A DNA stretch of 31,900 bases from the NCBI GenBank assembly GCA_002499085.1, contig DAKD01000010.1, forward strand, positions 1 through 31,900. The letters are read 5' to 3'. How positions within the stretch are numbered: the first letter of the stretch is position 1; every line of letters starts with the position of its first letter. Shown here in pieces: positions 23,026 to 31,021 of the stretch. Under the pieces are notes generated by a model, which was given only the letters and a program-made list of their open reading frames with translations, was not told the DNA's origin and searched no databases. The stretch comes from Methanomassiliicoccales archaeon UBA280. GTDB taxonomy: Archaea > Thermoplasmatota > Thermoplasmata > SG8-5. The position numbers and the translations under genes are program-made.

Positions 23026-25482
23026 TCATCCCGCGTCCTTTCTGAACTTCTCCGCCTTCTTTTTCTCGCCCATCCCGTCGAGAAGGTCTGCGGCATCCAG
23101 CATCCACTGCCGCCTGCTCTTTAGCATTCCGTACTTCTTGAGGAGCCCGGCAGCCTCAACGAACTCGCTGACGGCAGCCTCATTCCTGCCCATGCGGGCC
23201 AGGGCTGTCCCGAGATTGAACTTGCAGACAGCCAGCATAACAGGCTCCCCCAGGCCCGAGAAGATTCTTATCGCTTGGGCGGCCAACTCGGCAGCCCTCC
23301 TGTACTCGCCCTGCAGGTTGAGCACCTCAGTGAGGTTTGCCAGGCCCTGCGCCCTCAGCCTGTTCCTTCCCATCCTCTCGGCCTTGGCCACCGCAGTCTC
23401 GAGCGCGTCGGAGGCTTCTGCTATGCGGTCCATCGCCCTAAGCACTATTCCGGTGTTTATGCCGCATCTGACAGAGTCCAGGTCATTGCCCCCTCCGGCA
23501 AACTCGGACATGGCGATTGAGAGCCGCCCCAGCGCCCTCTCGTGGTCCCCGAGTCCGTACAGTATCATGGCGCTCTCCATCCCGCATTCGGCCCTGAGAG
23601 CGGCATCGCCGGCTTCCGTTGCCCCGGCCTCGGCCTTTTCGCATTTGTCAAGCGCTGGCTTCATCCTGCCCATTCTCCTGAGGACCGTGGCATGCGCGTA
23701 ATGCCACTGGCCTGCAAGAAGCGGTTCGGCGGGGGCAGGCCACTTCAGCGTCTTCAGCGCCTCGTCAAAATTGCCCTTCTTGGCCTGTATCTTCGCAATC
23801 AGTATCCTGGCTTCCGTGCCCTCTGCAGAATCCGCGGCTTTTTCGGCCACGATGCCCGCATATTTCAATGCACAGTCCAAGCCTGCCTGGTCGCAGAGCC
23901 TGGCTGCCGTGAGCAACAGTCCGAGCGATTCGTCATCAGGTTCAATGAATGATTCAATCAAGCCTGCCAGCTCTTCCGGGTTTTCACTGCCGAGCAGTCT
24001 CTTCCCGTGTATCATGAGGAAGCTGCGTGCCCCTGCCCTGTCGCCGGATCTGACAAGATGATAAAGCGCCTCGTGCGGCTCAGTTCCTCCGCCGATGTAG
24101 AATTTGGCCGCAGTCCCGTGCAGGTTGGCCAGCATTCTGTCCGTCATTGCCGCTCTCATGATTCCCGATACTGCCGGGTGCAGCATGTAGCCCCGGTCGG
24201 GCTGGGCCTCGAAGGCCAGACTCCCTCTCACTGCCGATGCCGCCGCTATGCCCATCAGCTCCATATCGTCCGCGGAGAAAGGCCTTCTGAACACGGAGGC
24301 GAACCTGCAGGCCCTGGCAAGCTGAGAGTCCTTCCCCAGTATCTCGTTCTCGGCATATTCCATCAGCGTCTCGGAGCCCACTCCGGAAGCCAAGAATTTG
24401 ATCATCAGCGGATGCCCCCCGGCGGCCGAGATGTTTTTTCCAGTTCCTCCCGATTCCCTGAAAAGCCTGAGGGCGGCCTCATCATCGAGCCCGCCGAGGC
24501 GGACCTCCCTGACGCTTTTATCGAGCGCGAGGTCCCTCGCCGAGTAGAAACCGGGTTTGCTGTCGGAAGCCAGGACCATGCCCGAACCCGAGCCCCGCAC
24601 AGTTTCCTTGAGCATTCGGAAAACCGAGTCCAGGGCAGGATTTGAAATGTCATATTCGTCGAACAGGAGGAGAAACCTTCCCCGCCCCAGGCAGTCGCCG
24701 ATGAGTGTCGCAGCCTCCCCGATGTCCGCTGTTCCCTGGCCCGAGCCCATGCCCCTGAGCCCGGAGAATCCCTGGTCACCGAAGAAATTCCCCAGCCTGC
24801 GCAGAACAGTCAGGGCCGAATCATTGGGGTAGAGGCGCATGTGGAAGACGCGTCCGTCCCTGTCCCGGCGCCAGGCAAGCTCGTTCAGCAGCGAGGTCTT
24901 GCCGGTTCCGGAGATTCCCAGGACCACGAGCGTGTCCGGCATATCCCCGGCAAGGATTGACAGAATCTCCCTGAGTTCGGCCCTCGGAACGAAATCCTCC
25001 TGCCTTGGCGGAAGGTGTTTCCGTTCCGACAAAACAGAATCCGGACCCGACACGACCAATACACCCTCTGACATTATCACCCTCTCGACAGCGCCGGCAT
25101 GCTTCATCGTCCCGCCCTTCACGAGATAGGCAACTGCCTCCGTGCCTGACATCGGCCCGTTGCAGTCCGGCCCGGTGACATTGACGCTGAGCGATTCAAG
25201 GTGCCTGGCCATTTCGGCATTTCTCGCGAGGCCCTTGGCAGTGAGACAGTAAACCTTCCTCTTCGACTTGGCACCGCGGACGCGCGCAGTCCTCTCGGAT
25301 ACCATGTCCTCGCGCACCATCCTGTTCAGTTCGAGCGTCACATGCGCCCTGGACTTGTCCACGGCACCGGAAATCCCGGATTGGCACATGTCCTCCGGGC
25401 ATTCGTATTCCTCGGAAAACCTGGAGTAGCCCGACAGATGTACGACTATCCTGTCTCTTACCGTGAGTCCCCTCTCTCTCAT
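23026..25482 (-). CDS. Winged-helix / STAND-type NTPase / TPR signal-transduction regulator
   Basis: 818 residues. The first 90 form a winged helix (SGISGAVDKSRAHVTLELNR, KRKVYCLTAKGLARN). A P-loop NTPase follows (GISGTGKTS at 189-197; Walker B LLLFDEYD at 271-278), then a helical linker and, from about residue 470, a run of TPR-like helices (for example DSVRCGINTGIVLRAMDRIA and AVCKFNLGTALARMGRN). This is the layout of STAND ATPases, which bind a ligand or partner through the repeats, oligomerise on ATP and act on DNA. The ligand is unknown. A TATA box at 25503-25513 predicts a leaderless mRNA. Repeats of TGTCA lie just upstream. Confidence 0.88.
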   Translation of the reverse strand: MRERGLTVRDRIVVHLSGYSRFSEEYECPEDMCQSGISGAVDKSRAHVTLELNRMVREDMVSERTARVRGAKSKRKVYCLTAKGLARNAEMARHLESLSVNVTGPDCNGPMSGTEAVAYLVKGGTMKHAGAVERVIMSEGVLVVSGPDSVLSERKHLPPRQEDFVPRAELREILSILAGDMPDTLVVLGISGTGKTSLLNELAWRRDRDGRVFHMRLYPNDSALTVLRRLGNFFGDQGFSGLRGMGSGQGTADIGEAATLIGDCLGRGRFLLLFDEYDISNPALDSVFRMLKETVRGSGSGMVLASDSKPGFYSARDLALDKSVREVRLGGLDDEAALRLFRESGGTGKNISAAGGHPLMIKFLASGVGSETLMEYAENEILGKDSQLARACRFASVFRRPFSADDMELMGIAAASAVRGSLAFEAQPDRGYMLHPAVSGIMRAAMTDRMLANLHGTAAKFYIGGGTEPHEALYHLVRSGDRAGARSFLMIHGKRLLGSENPEELAGLIESFIEPDDESLGLLLTAARLCDQAGLDCALKYAGIVAEKAADSAEGTEARILIAKIQAKKGNFDEALKTLKWPAPAEPLLAGQWHYAHATVLRRMGRMKPALDKCEKAEAGATEAGDAALRAECGMESAMILYGLGDHERALGRLSIAMSEFAGGGNDLDSVRCGINTGIVLRAMDRIAEASDALETAVAKAERMGRNRLRAQGLANLTEVLNLQGEYRRAAELAAQAIRIFSGLGEPVMLAVCKFNLGTALARMGRNEAAVSEFVEAAGLLKKYGMLKSRRQWMLDAADLLDGMGEKKKAEKFRKDAG

Positions 25483-25502
25483 TGGAACGGGATAGCCCAG
25501 GT

Positions 25503-25513
25503 ATTACATAAAT
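25503..25513 (-). promoter_or_regulatory. TATA promoter of the STAND regulator (leaderless)
   Basis: ATTTATGTAAT on the - strand is centred about 25 bases before the ATG at 25482. Confidence 0.55.
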
Positions 25514-25528
25514 TGATACGGCAGCGCG

Positions 25529-25556
25529 TGTCATTCTGTCAAATGGTGTCTGTCAA
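25529..25556. promoter_or_regulatory. TGTCA repeats upstream of the STAND gene (possible operator)
   Basis: TGTCA occurs at 25529, 25537 and 25551; two copies extend to TCTGTCAA with a 14-base period. They lie just upstream of the TATA box, where archaeal activators or repressors often bind. Confidence 0.4.
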
Positions 25557-25569
25557 TTTCTTAGTGAAT

Positions 25570-25794
25570 GCTAGGGTCTAGGGGCTAGGGTCATAGGGTC
25601 TAGGGTCTAGGAGCGACAAAGTGTCGCGACCAAGCCGAATCTCCGATTCGGCGCAGGGGGTGCTTCAACATCGCATTTGCTGGCTTGGCCTGGACAAGCC
25701 AGCCCCCCTAGACCCTAGACCCTTTATCCCATTTTGAAAACGCAGACCCTAGACCCTTTATCACATATTAATGTCAAAGCCCCTAGCCCCTAGC
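25570..25794. repeat. Nested inverted-repeat element with three internal hairpins
   Basis: Arms built of TAGGGTC / GACCCTA units flank a core. A perfect 17-bp inverted repeat joins 25595-25611 with 25707-25723. The outermost arms (25570-25586 region and 25779-25794) are also related. A 19-bp direct repeat occurs at 25710-25728 and 25744-25762. Inside are three perfect hairpins: 25613-25627, 25634-25652 and 25679-25703. It has no coding potential. It could be a MITE-like element, a recombination site or a structured RNA. Confidence 0.75.
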
Positions 25795-25819
25795 AACTTG
25801 TCCCAATATCACTGAATTC

Positions 25820-25835
25820 TTGACACGTTCGTCAA
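25820..25835. promoter_or_regulatory. Inverted repeat upstream of UPF0200 promoter
   Basis: TTGAC-N6-GTCAA lies ten bases upstream of the TATA-like CTTAAATAC (25845-25853), a reasonable operator position. It shares GTCAAATG with the STAND gene upstream region. Confidence 0.4.
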
Positions 25836-25844
25836 ATGATGATG

Positions 25845-25853
25845 CTTAAATAC
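25845..25853 (+). promoter_or_regulatory. TATA-like promoter of the UPF0200 gene
   Basis: CTTAAATAC predicts a start near 25874 and a leader of about 56 bases. Confidence 0.5.
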
Positions 25854-25929
25854 AAAGTAATCAATATCACACCCGTAAAGGGAGCGGAGCGGTCGGCACG
25901 GCAGATGCACGTACCGGGTTCCGAGAATT

Positions 25930-26484
25930 ATGGCAGCAATCGTCGCGGTAGGCATGCCCGGTTCGGGCAAGGACACGCTTCTGAAGGCAGCGATATCCCT
26001 CGGTTTCATGCACACCAGCATGGGCGACGTTGTCAGGAGCCATGCTGCCAAATTGAATATCGAACACTCGGACGCGGCCATAGGCGGGTTCGCGAATTCC
26101 GAGCGCGAGAGGCACGGCCCCGCAATCTGGGCCGAAAGGGCACTCGAAACCCTGCCCCCGGGCGATGTCATAATCGACGGCTCCAGGAGCCTTCACGAGA
26201 TCGACTTCTTCAGGAAGCGCTTGGGCCGCGGCCTGAAAGTGATAGCCGTCAAGGCGCCACTTGAGATAAGATTCAGGAGGCTGCAGGCCAGGAACAGGGC
26301 GGATGCGCCCAGGACGATGGAAGAGTTCGTCCGGAGGGAGGAACGCGAGCTCGCATGGGGGCTGGGAACGGCCATTGAAAACGCCGACATAACCCTGGAC
26401 AATGGAGCATCACTTGATGAATTCGAATCCGTATGCATGGCCACGCTGAAACGTGTGCTTGAGGGCAACGGGAAAAGTATATAA
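25930..26484 (+). CDS. UPF0200-family P-loop kinase-like protein
   Basis: 184 residues. An N-terminal P-loop reads AVGMPGSGKDTLL (GMPGSGKD at about 8-15), followed by FMHTSMGDVVRSHA, which is the UPF0200 pattern, and an Arg-rich lid (RFRRLQARNRADAP). The fold is that of adenylate or dephospho-CoA kinases, and a nucleotide or nucleoside substrate is likely but unproven for the family. No clear Shine-Dalgarno precedes the ATG despite a leader. The stop codon is part of the TATA box of the following CBS gene. Confidence 0.88.
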   Translation: MAAIVAVGMPGSGKDTLLKAAISLGFMHTSMGDVVRSHAAKLNIEHSDAAIGGFANSERERHGPAIWAERALETLPPGDVIIDGSRSLHEIDFFRKRLGRGLKVIAVKAPLEIRFRRLQARNRADAPRTMEEFVRREERELAWGLGTAIENADITLDNGASLDEFESVCMATLKRVLEGNGKSI

Positions 26485-26509
26485 CGGGTTTCGGGGTTGC
26501 CCGTTGCCC
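26463..26509. promoter_or_regulatory. Perfect 10-bp inverted repeat bracketing the CBS gene promoter
   Basis: GGGCAACGGG (26463-26472) and CCCGTTGCCC (26500-26509) are exact reverse complements. They lie on either side of the TATA box, the right arm covering the predicted start. It may be an operator, or a hairpin ending the upstream transcript. Confidence 0.65.
26478..26485 (+). promoter_or_regulatory. TATA promoter of the CBS-domain gene
   Basis: TATATAAC preceded by GGAAAAG; the predicted start is near 26506. It overlaps the UPF0200 stop codon. The leader of about 26 bases holds AAGGAGTG (26518-26525). Confidence 0.6.
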
Positions 26510-26531
26510 TATTATATAAGGAGTGAGCGAG

Positions 26532-27698
26532 ATGACAAGGCAAAAAGTTCAGGAACTGAAGGCCAAGGACATAATGACCAGAAAGCTGGTGACTGTCGAG
26601 CCGGATGAGGACGTGTCCTCGGCGCTGGGAAAGATGCAGCAGTATGACATAAACGAAGTGCCCGTGGTAACGAGTGACGGGAAGATACTCGGTCTCATCA
26701 ATTACGAGACTCTCCTGAAGCGCAGAAGCATACCCATGAGCACCAAGGTGGAGAATGTCATGGCCTTCCCGCCCAGGGTTAACGAGGATATGCCCATAAT
26801 GGACATTGCCGAGACCATGCTGTCCTCGGGATACAGGGCAGTGCCTGTCACCAGCAGGGATTACATAATCGGCATAATCACCAGGACAGACCTTGTAAGC
26901 ATAATCCCGAGCCTGAACATACTGAAGGAGATAGAGGTCAGGGAGATCATGACGGAATCGCCTCACTACGTGCGCGAGAAGGACACGATCGAGCAGGCCC
27001 GGAATCTCATGTACAGGCTGGACGTAAGGACTTTGCCGGTTGTCAACTCCAAGGACGAACTCACAGGCGTTCTCGGCCTGAAGGACCTGGCCAAGGTCAC
27101 GGCCAAGGACAGGAAGCGCAAAACCAACGATTTCACAGCGGGCCGCGGCGGAGTGGACATGGGCGTGGCAGTGAAGAGCGTCATGAAGGCGCCGCCGATA
27201 ACCATCAACAAGGAGGCGAAGATCTCGCAGGCAGTCAGCCTAATGCGCAAGAACGCCATTTCAACGATCATGGTCACGGAGGACGGGAAACCCGTCGGAA
27301 TAGTCTCCCAGTATGACCTGATCGAGCTCATAGCCAGCTTCAAGCAGGAGGAGCAGGTGTTCGTCCAGATATCCGGTCTCCATGAAGCCGAGCCTGAAGC
27401 CTATGACATGATGTACGATATCATCCAGAAATCCATCAAGAGGATGGCCAAGCTTGTCACGCCAAAGGTATTCTCGATTCATGTTGACAGGCAGGATGTC
27501 GGCTCTGACCGCAAGGCAGGGAACGTGACTGTCAGGGGAAGGCTCACAACCGAGCACGAGCTGTACCATTTCACGGCCCAGGATTGGGACCTGGCACTTG
27601 CACTGAGCTCAATGCTCTCCCAGATGGAGCGCTCCATCCGCAAGGACAAGGAGAAGCATAAATCTAACACAAAAAAGAGGATGAAGGCAGCCAGGTAA
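26532..27698 (+). CDS. Four-CBS-domain protein with C-terminal HPF-like domain
   Basis: 388 residues from the ATG at 26532, placed by AAGGAGTG; a GTG at 26523 overlaps that site. Four CBS repeats span about 12-65, 74-128, 137-190 and 216-270 (for example INEVPVVTSDGKILGLINYE and AISTIMVTEDGKPVGIVSQ). Such pairs usually bind adenine nucleotides. The last 110 residues (about 275-375) have a strand-helix-three-strand-helix order (FVQISG, FSIHVDR, NVTVRGRL, ELYHFTAQDW, then SQMERSIRKDKEK). This resembles ribosome hibernation promoting factors. A basic tail ends the protein. An energy-sensing ribosome factor is a reasonable inference; other CBS-regulated roles are possible. Confidence 0.88.
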   Translation: MTRQKVQELKAKDIMTRKLVTVEPDEDVSSALGKMQQYDINEVPVVTSDGKILGLINYETLLKRRSIPMSTKVENVMAFPPRVNEDMPIMDIAETMLSSGYRAVPVTSRDYIIGIITRTDLVSIIPSLNILKEIEVREIMTESPHYVREKDTIEQARNLMYRLDVRTLPVVNSKDELTGVLGLKDLAKVTAKDRKRKTNDFTAGRGGVDMGVAVKSVMKAPPITINKEAKISQAVSLMRKNAISTIMVTEDGKPVGIVSQYDLIELIASFKQEEQVFVQISGLHEAEPEAYDMMYDIIQKSIKRMAKLVTPKVFSIHVDRQDVGSDRKAGNVTVRGRLTTEHELYHFTAQDWDLALALSSMLSQMERSIRKDKEKHKSNTKKRMKAAR

Positions 27699-27700
27699 AT

Positions 27701-28126
27701 CTATTCCAGCCTGACCATCACTCGGCTCAGCCCCGTGCCGCACCGGACCTTTTCTCCGACCCGGGTGATCTTTCTCTTCTGGCCGGGCTCCAGGCCCTGC
27801 ACAAAGCAGAACTGCCAGTTCTCGCAGCCCCGATGTTTGCATCTGGGCCTCTCGTACGGAACGGTCGAGCCCTCTATTGCCAGCTTCGCCGGCACGGTTG
27901 CGTCCCGGGGAATCTCCTCGACCTGGACCACTGAAACGCCGCCCTCGTGCACAGGGCAGTCATGGCTCACCTTCCTGATGTTGACGACCCTGTACTTTGC
28001 GCCTTTGGTCAGATGGAAGCAGATGTTCCTGACCTTGCACTCCTTGCAATCCGCGACAGGGCCCATGTAGACGAATTCCAGCCCCTCCTTCGCGAGTTTC
28101 TTCCCTATGACGGTTAGCATGACCAT
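27701..28126 (-). CDS. UPF0179 family Cys-rich protein
   Basis: 141 residues from the ATG at 28126, one base after the EgsA stop; an ATG two codons later fits the GGTGTGAG site slightly better. Cysteines are arranged as ADCKECKVRNICFH, HDCPVHEGG and RPRCKHRGCENWQFCF, enough for a zinc or Fe-S site. This matches the archaeal UPF0179 family, whose function is unknown. Close coupling to glycerol-1-phosphate dehydrogenase suggests co-expression. It is convergent with the CBS gene, with two bases between stops. Confidence 0.88.
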   Translation of the reverse strand: MVMLTVIGKKLAKEGLEFVYMGPVADCKECKVRNICFHLTKGAKYRVVNIRKVSHDCPVHEGGVSVVQVEEIPRDATVPAKLAIEGSTVPYERPRCKHRGCENWQFCFVQGLEPGQKRKITRVGEKVRCGTGLSRVMVRLE

Positions 28127-28127
28127 C

Positions 28128-29189
28128 TCACACCACGCCCGTTTCCGATGCCAGTTTCTCCGCCTTTTCCTCCGTGAGGACCTCGCGTCCCAGCACAGTG
28201 TACCTTTCCGGGCGTATGTCCTTGGCCGCAACCAGGGCGCGGATCACCTCTTCCCGGGACAGGCCCGCGTCTTGGGCGGTCACGGGCGCGCCGATCGTCC
28301 CCAGCGCATCCCTGATGTCCTCCCATTTTCTCCCGTGCAGCGACATCATCATGATGGTTCCCAGGCCGCATTGCTCGCCGTGAAGCGCGGGTTTTTCCGC
28401 TATCCTGTCCAGGGCATGGGAGAACTTGTGCTCCGATCCGCTCGCGGGCCTCGAGGTTCCGGCTATGCTCATGGCGACTCCGGACGAGACCAGGGCCTTG
28501 ATGACCTGCCAGGCGCTTTCCTCGACTCCCGGCTTTATCTGGTCCGCGTTCTCAATCAGCATGTCCGCGGTTATTTCGGACAGCGTCCCTGAGTAGCTGC
28601 TGTACTCCTCATTCCTCATCTTGTGGGCCAGCTTCCAGTCCAGAACAGCGGTCTTGTTGGATATTATATCGCCGCATCCGGCGGCCAGCATTCTGAACGG
28701 GGATTTGACTATGATGCCCGTGTCAGCGAAAACAGCTATGGGGGTCTGCGCGTCCAGCGATTCCTTGACGCCATCGACCGTGATGGAGGCCCTCGAAGAG
28801 ACAATGCCGTCATGCGACGCGGCCGTGGGCACGCTGATGAAGGCCATTCCGGCATTGAAGGAGGCGCATTTGGCCACGTCAATGGGGCGCCCCCCGCCGA
28901 CTCCCGCCAGGAAAACCGGACCCATGCCCGAGGCAATTTCCTGTACCGTGCTCACTGTATCCGAGTCTGCCTCGCGAATACTCACGCTGTCCACGGAATA
29001 TCCGGCGTCTTTCAGGAGCGCGGCTATCTCGTCGCCTGCAATTTTCATCGTGATATCGTCCGCGATTATCAGCGCGGACTTGGGCAGTCCCAGCCCGGCG
29101 CAGTTCTCGGGGATGCTCGGCAGGACGCCGTGGCCCACGACAACAGTCCTGGGCAGCTCCATTTTCTTGTACTTGCTGAAATCCGACAT
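28128..29189 (-). CDS. egsA: sn-Glycerol-1-phosphate dehydrogenase
   Basis: 353 residues from the ATG at 29189; a GTG at 29198 is the alternative. The NAD(P)-binding glycine motif is GVGGGRPIDVAK, followed by VPTAASHDGIVSSRASI. Zinc ligands are expected in GSEHKFSHALD and ALHGEQCGLGT. The enzyme reduces dihydroxyacetone phosphate to sn-glycerol-1-phosphate, the stereospecific backbone of archaeal ether lipids. It is thus strong evidence for an archaeal host. UPF0179 follows almost without a gap. Confidence 0.96.
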   Translation of the reverse strand: MSDFSKYKKMELPRTVVVGHGVLPSIPENCAGLGLPKSALIIADDITMKIAGDEIAALLKDAGYSVDSVSIREADSDTVSTVQEIASGMGPVFLAGVGGGRPIDVAKCASFNAGMAFISVPTAASHDGIVSSRASITVDGVKESLDAQTPIAVFADTGIIVKSPFRMLAAGCGDIISNKTAVLDWKLAHKMRNEEYSSYSGTLSEITADMLIENADQIKPGVEESAWQVIKALVSSGVAMSIAGTSRPASGSEHKFSHALDRIAEKPALHGEQCGLGTIMMMSLHGRKWEDIRDALGTIGAPVTAQDAGLSREEVIRALVAAKDIRPERYTVLGREVLTEEKAEKLASETGVV

Positions 29190-29224
29190 ACCGCTCACAC
29201 ATATCCCTCGGGTTTCTTAAACCT

Positions 29225-29992
29225 TTATCTCTTGGCTATGACCATTCCCACGGGATCAATCTGCTGCAGGACCTCGAGCTCCCTCTGCGTCGGGGGCTCT
29301 GTCGTGAGAACCTTTTCCGGGACCAGTATTTCGAAACCGGAGTTCGCGAGCACGTCCTCCACCTTCACGCCCGGGTGCACGGAGTAAAGCCTCATGCGCT
29401 TGCTCACGGGCTCGAAATCGAATACGGCCAGCTGCGATATCACCCTGTAGGGCCCTGTACCGGCCGGAAGTCCAGCCTCGTACCTGGAATTCCCGCCCTG
29501 CAGATAGCCCGGGGTGGTGATGAAATCCATCTTCTCCGCGAATTTCCTCTTGTCCTGCCTCATGATGAGGATGGTTCTGTGGCACAGCGAGCCGACGTCG
29601 TTTGCGCCCCCGGAGCCGGGCAGGCGGACCTTCGGGGCGTCATGCGGGCCCAGGACAGTCGTGTTCAGGTTGCCGTACATGTCGATCTGCGCCCCTCCCA
29701 GGAAGCCGAAGTCTATGTACCCTGCCTGGCCCATGGACATGGCCTCGTGCATGCTAGACGCAGCTATGGCCCTGTACACAGTCCTGGAATCCCCGACCGA
29801 AATGGGCAGGACAGGGACCTGCGGGCCTATGCCGCCGGCCTCGAAGACAATGAGCATGTTCGGCGCGTGAGTGCGCTGGGCCAGCATTCCGGCTATCATC
29901 GGGAGTCCCGTGCCCACAAAGACAGTCTTTCCGTCCTGGAGCACATGGGACGCGGAGCATGCCAGCAGCTCGTTTGTCGTGTAATCGGCCAT
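29225..29992 (-). CDS. CoA-transferase family I, beta subunit (glutaconate CoA-transferase B-like)
   Basis: 255 residues, close to the B subunit of glutaconate CoA-transferase. The catalytic glutamate is probably in IVFEAGGIGP (about residue 51). GFLGGAQIDMYGNLNTT and LPGSGGANDVGS are family motifs forming the oxyanion and CoA region. The ATG lies one base after the alpha-subunit stop. The enzyme exchanges CoA between carboxylic acids; the acid used cannot be told from sequence. Confidence 0.9.
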   Translation of the reverse strand: MADYTTNELLACSASHVLQDGKTVFVGTGLPMIAGMLAQRTHAPNMLIVFEAGGIGPQVPVLPISVGDSRTVYRAIAASSMHEAMSMGQAGYIDFGFLGGAQIDMYGNLNTTVLGPHDAPKVRLPGSGGANDVGSLCHRTILIMRQDKRKFAEKMDFITTPGYLQGGNSRYEAGLPAGTGPYRVISQLAVFDFEPVSKRMRLYSVHPGVKVEDVLANSGFEILVPEKVLTTEPPTQRELEVLQQIDPVGMVIAKR

Positions 29993-29993
29993 A

Positions 29994-31016
29994 TCACTCG
30001 CCTCCCTTTGCCTTGAGCCAAGGCGCTGTCATCGGCCTGCGGAGGAATTCGACGTCCACCAGCTCCCTCATCTTCGCCTCGCCCCCAATCAGCCCGATGT
30101 AATCGTCGAAATGTTCCGTGCCGTAAACGTACTTGTCCATGTACTGCTTCGTGCCATCATCGGTTTTGGACAGGCTGAGCCATTCTCCGATATGCTCCTC
30201 GTCGAAGAAATATTGCAGGGGCATCTGGCATGGGTGGGAGCCGTATCTCTGCTCAACCACCGCGTCCACAAGGTAGAAGGGAATCTTGGTGAACCAGGGC
30301 TTCTCCCTTATCTGGTCGTTTGTGATTATCTCCTCGGTTGTGATTATGAGCCTCCTCGCTGCCCTGGCAAGCTCGAAGTCCTCTACCATCGTGCCGTCGA
30401 TCTGGCAGTTCCCGTACTTGTCGCATCTCGGTACATGGATCACAGCAATGTCCGGATAAGCCGCCGGAAGCAGGCAAATCGGCTTTCCGGAGAACGGATC
30501 CTGTATGACCTTTGCAGAGCTGTGCTTCAGTGTATCTGTCCCGAGCATTGCCCTCGTGGGCATGAAAGGCAGCCCCATCTGCGCGGCAAGGAACCTCCAC
30601 TGGTATCCTGCGTTGGATATCTCGCCGACAACCTTCACGCGGCCCTCTTCCACAGCTCTGCGGCCGCCCGGGGACAGGCCCCTGAGCTCATGGGCGAAGG
30701 CATAGGCCACTTCGATGCGGTCCACGCAGCCGCCGCCGATGAGCAAGTCAACATCATGCACAGCCGTCTTTCCGGCCATTATGAGATTTTTCTTTCGCTG
30801 GCGTATCATCTCGTAAATGGCTGACATGGAAACCCTGACATGGCCGAACCCGCCCATTGCCAGGAAATCGCCGTCCCTCACGAACCTCTTCACGGCCTCG
30901 TCCACGGGCATTGTCTTGTCAGTCATCTCCCTGGGCTTGTTTGCCTCGACCCATTTCCTGTTCTCGTCAGGGTCATGCCACCCGACCAGTTCGCCCTTGC
31001 CTTCCTGCAGAATCAT
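29994..31016 (-). CDS. CoA-transferase family I, alpha subunit (glutaconate CoA-transferase A-like)
   Basis: 340 residues from the ATG at 31016, selected by GGAGGC five bases upstream. Motifs are DEAVKRFVRDGDFLAMGGFG near the N-terminus, VDLLIGGGCVDRIE, and DIAVIHVPRCDKYGNCQIDG, typical of alpha subunits. It pairs with the next gene to make the active CoA-transferase. Likely roles are activation or fermentation of short-chain or dicarboxylic acids; with acetyl-CoA synthetase upstream, acetate or acetyl-CoA could be the counter-substrate, which is inference. Confidence 0.9.
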   Translation of the reverse strand: MILQEGKGELVGWHDPDENRKWVEANKPREMTDKTMPVDEAVKRFVRDGDFLAMGGFGHVRVSMSAIYEMIRQRKKNLIMAGKTAVHDVDLLIGGGCVDRIEVAYAFAHELRGLSPGGRRAVEEGRVKVVGEISNAGYQWRFLAAQMGLPFMPTRAMLGTDTLKHSSAKVIQDPFSGKPICLLPAAYPDIAVIHVPRCDKYGNCQIDGTMVEDFELARAARRLIITTEEIITNDQIREKPWFTKIPFYLVDAVVEQRYGSHPCQMPLQYFFDEEHIGEWLSLSKTDDGTKQYMDKYVYGTEHFDDYIGLIGGEAKMRELVDVEFLRRPMTAPWLKAKGGE

Positions 31017-31021
31017 AACAT

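Larger units (their letters stand above)
25483..25929. other. Gene-free region with promoters at both ends and a hairpin island
   Basis: No coding frame with protein-like composition was found. It carries the STAND gene promoter, TGTCA repeats, a nested inverted-repeat/multi-hairpin element (25570-25794), an inverted repeat at 25820-25835 and the UPF0200 promoter. Confidence 0.75.

Noticed and set aside
25570..25794. CRISPR array or telomere-like array
   Set aside because: TAGGGTC units are short, inverted and irregular, with no uniform spacers or cas genes; better described as a nested inverted-repeat element.
26510..26519. TATTATATAA as promoter of the CBS gene
   Set aside because: It would start transcription after the ATG at 26532; the TATATAAC at 26478 gives proper spacing and keeps the Shine-Dalgarno on the mRNA.
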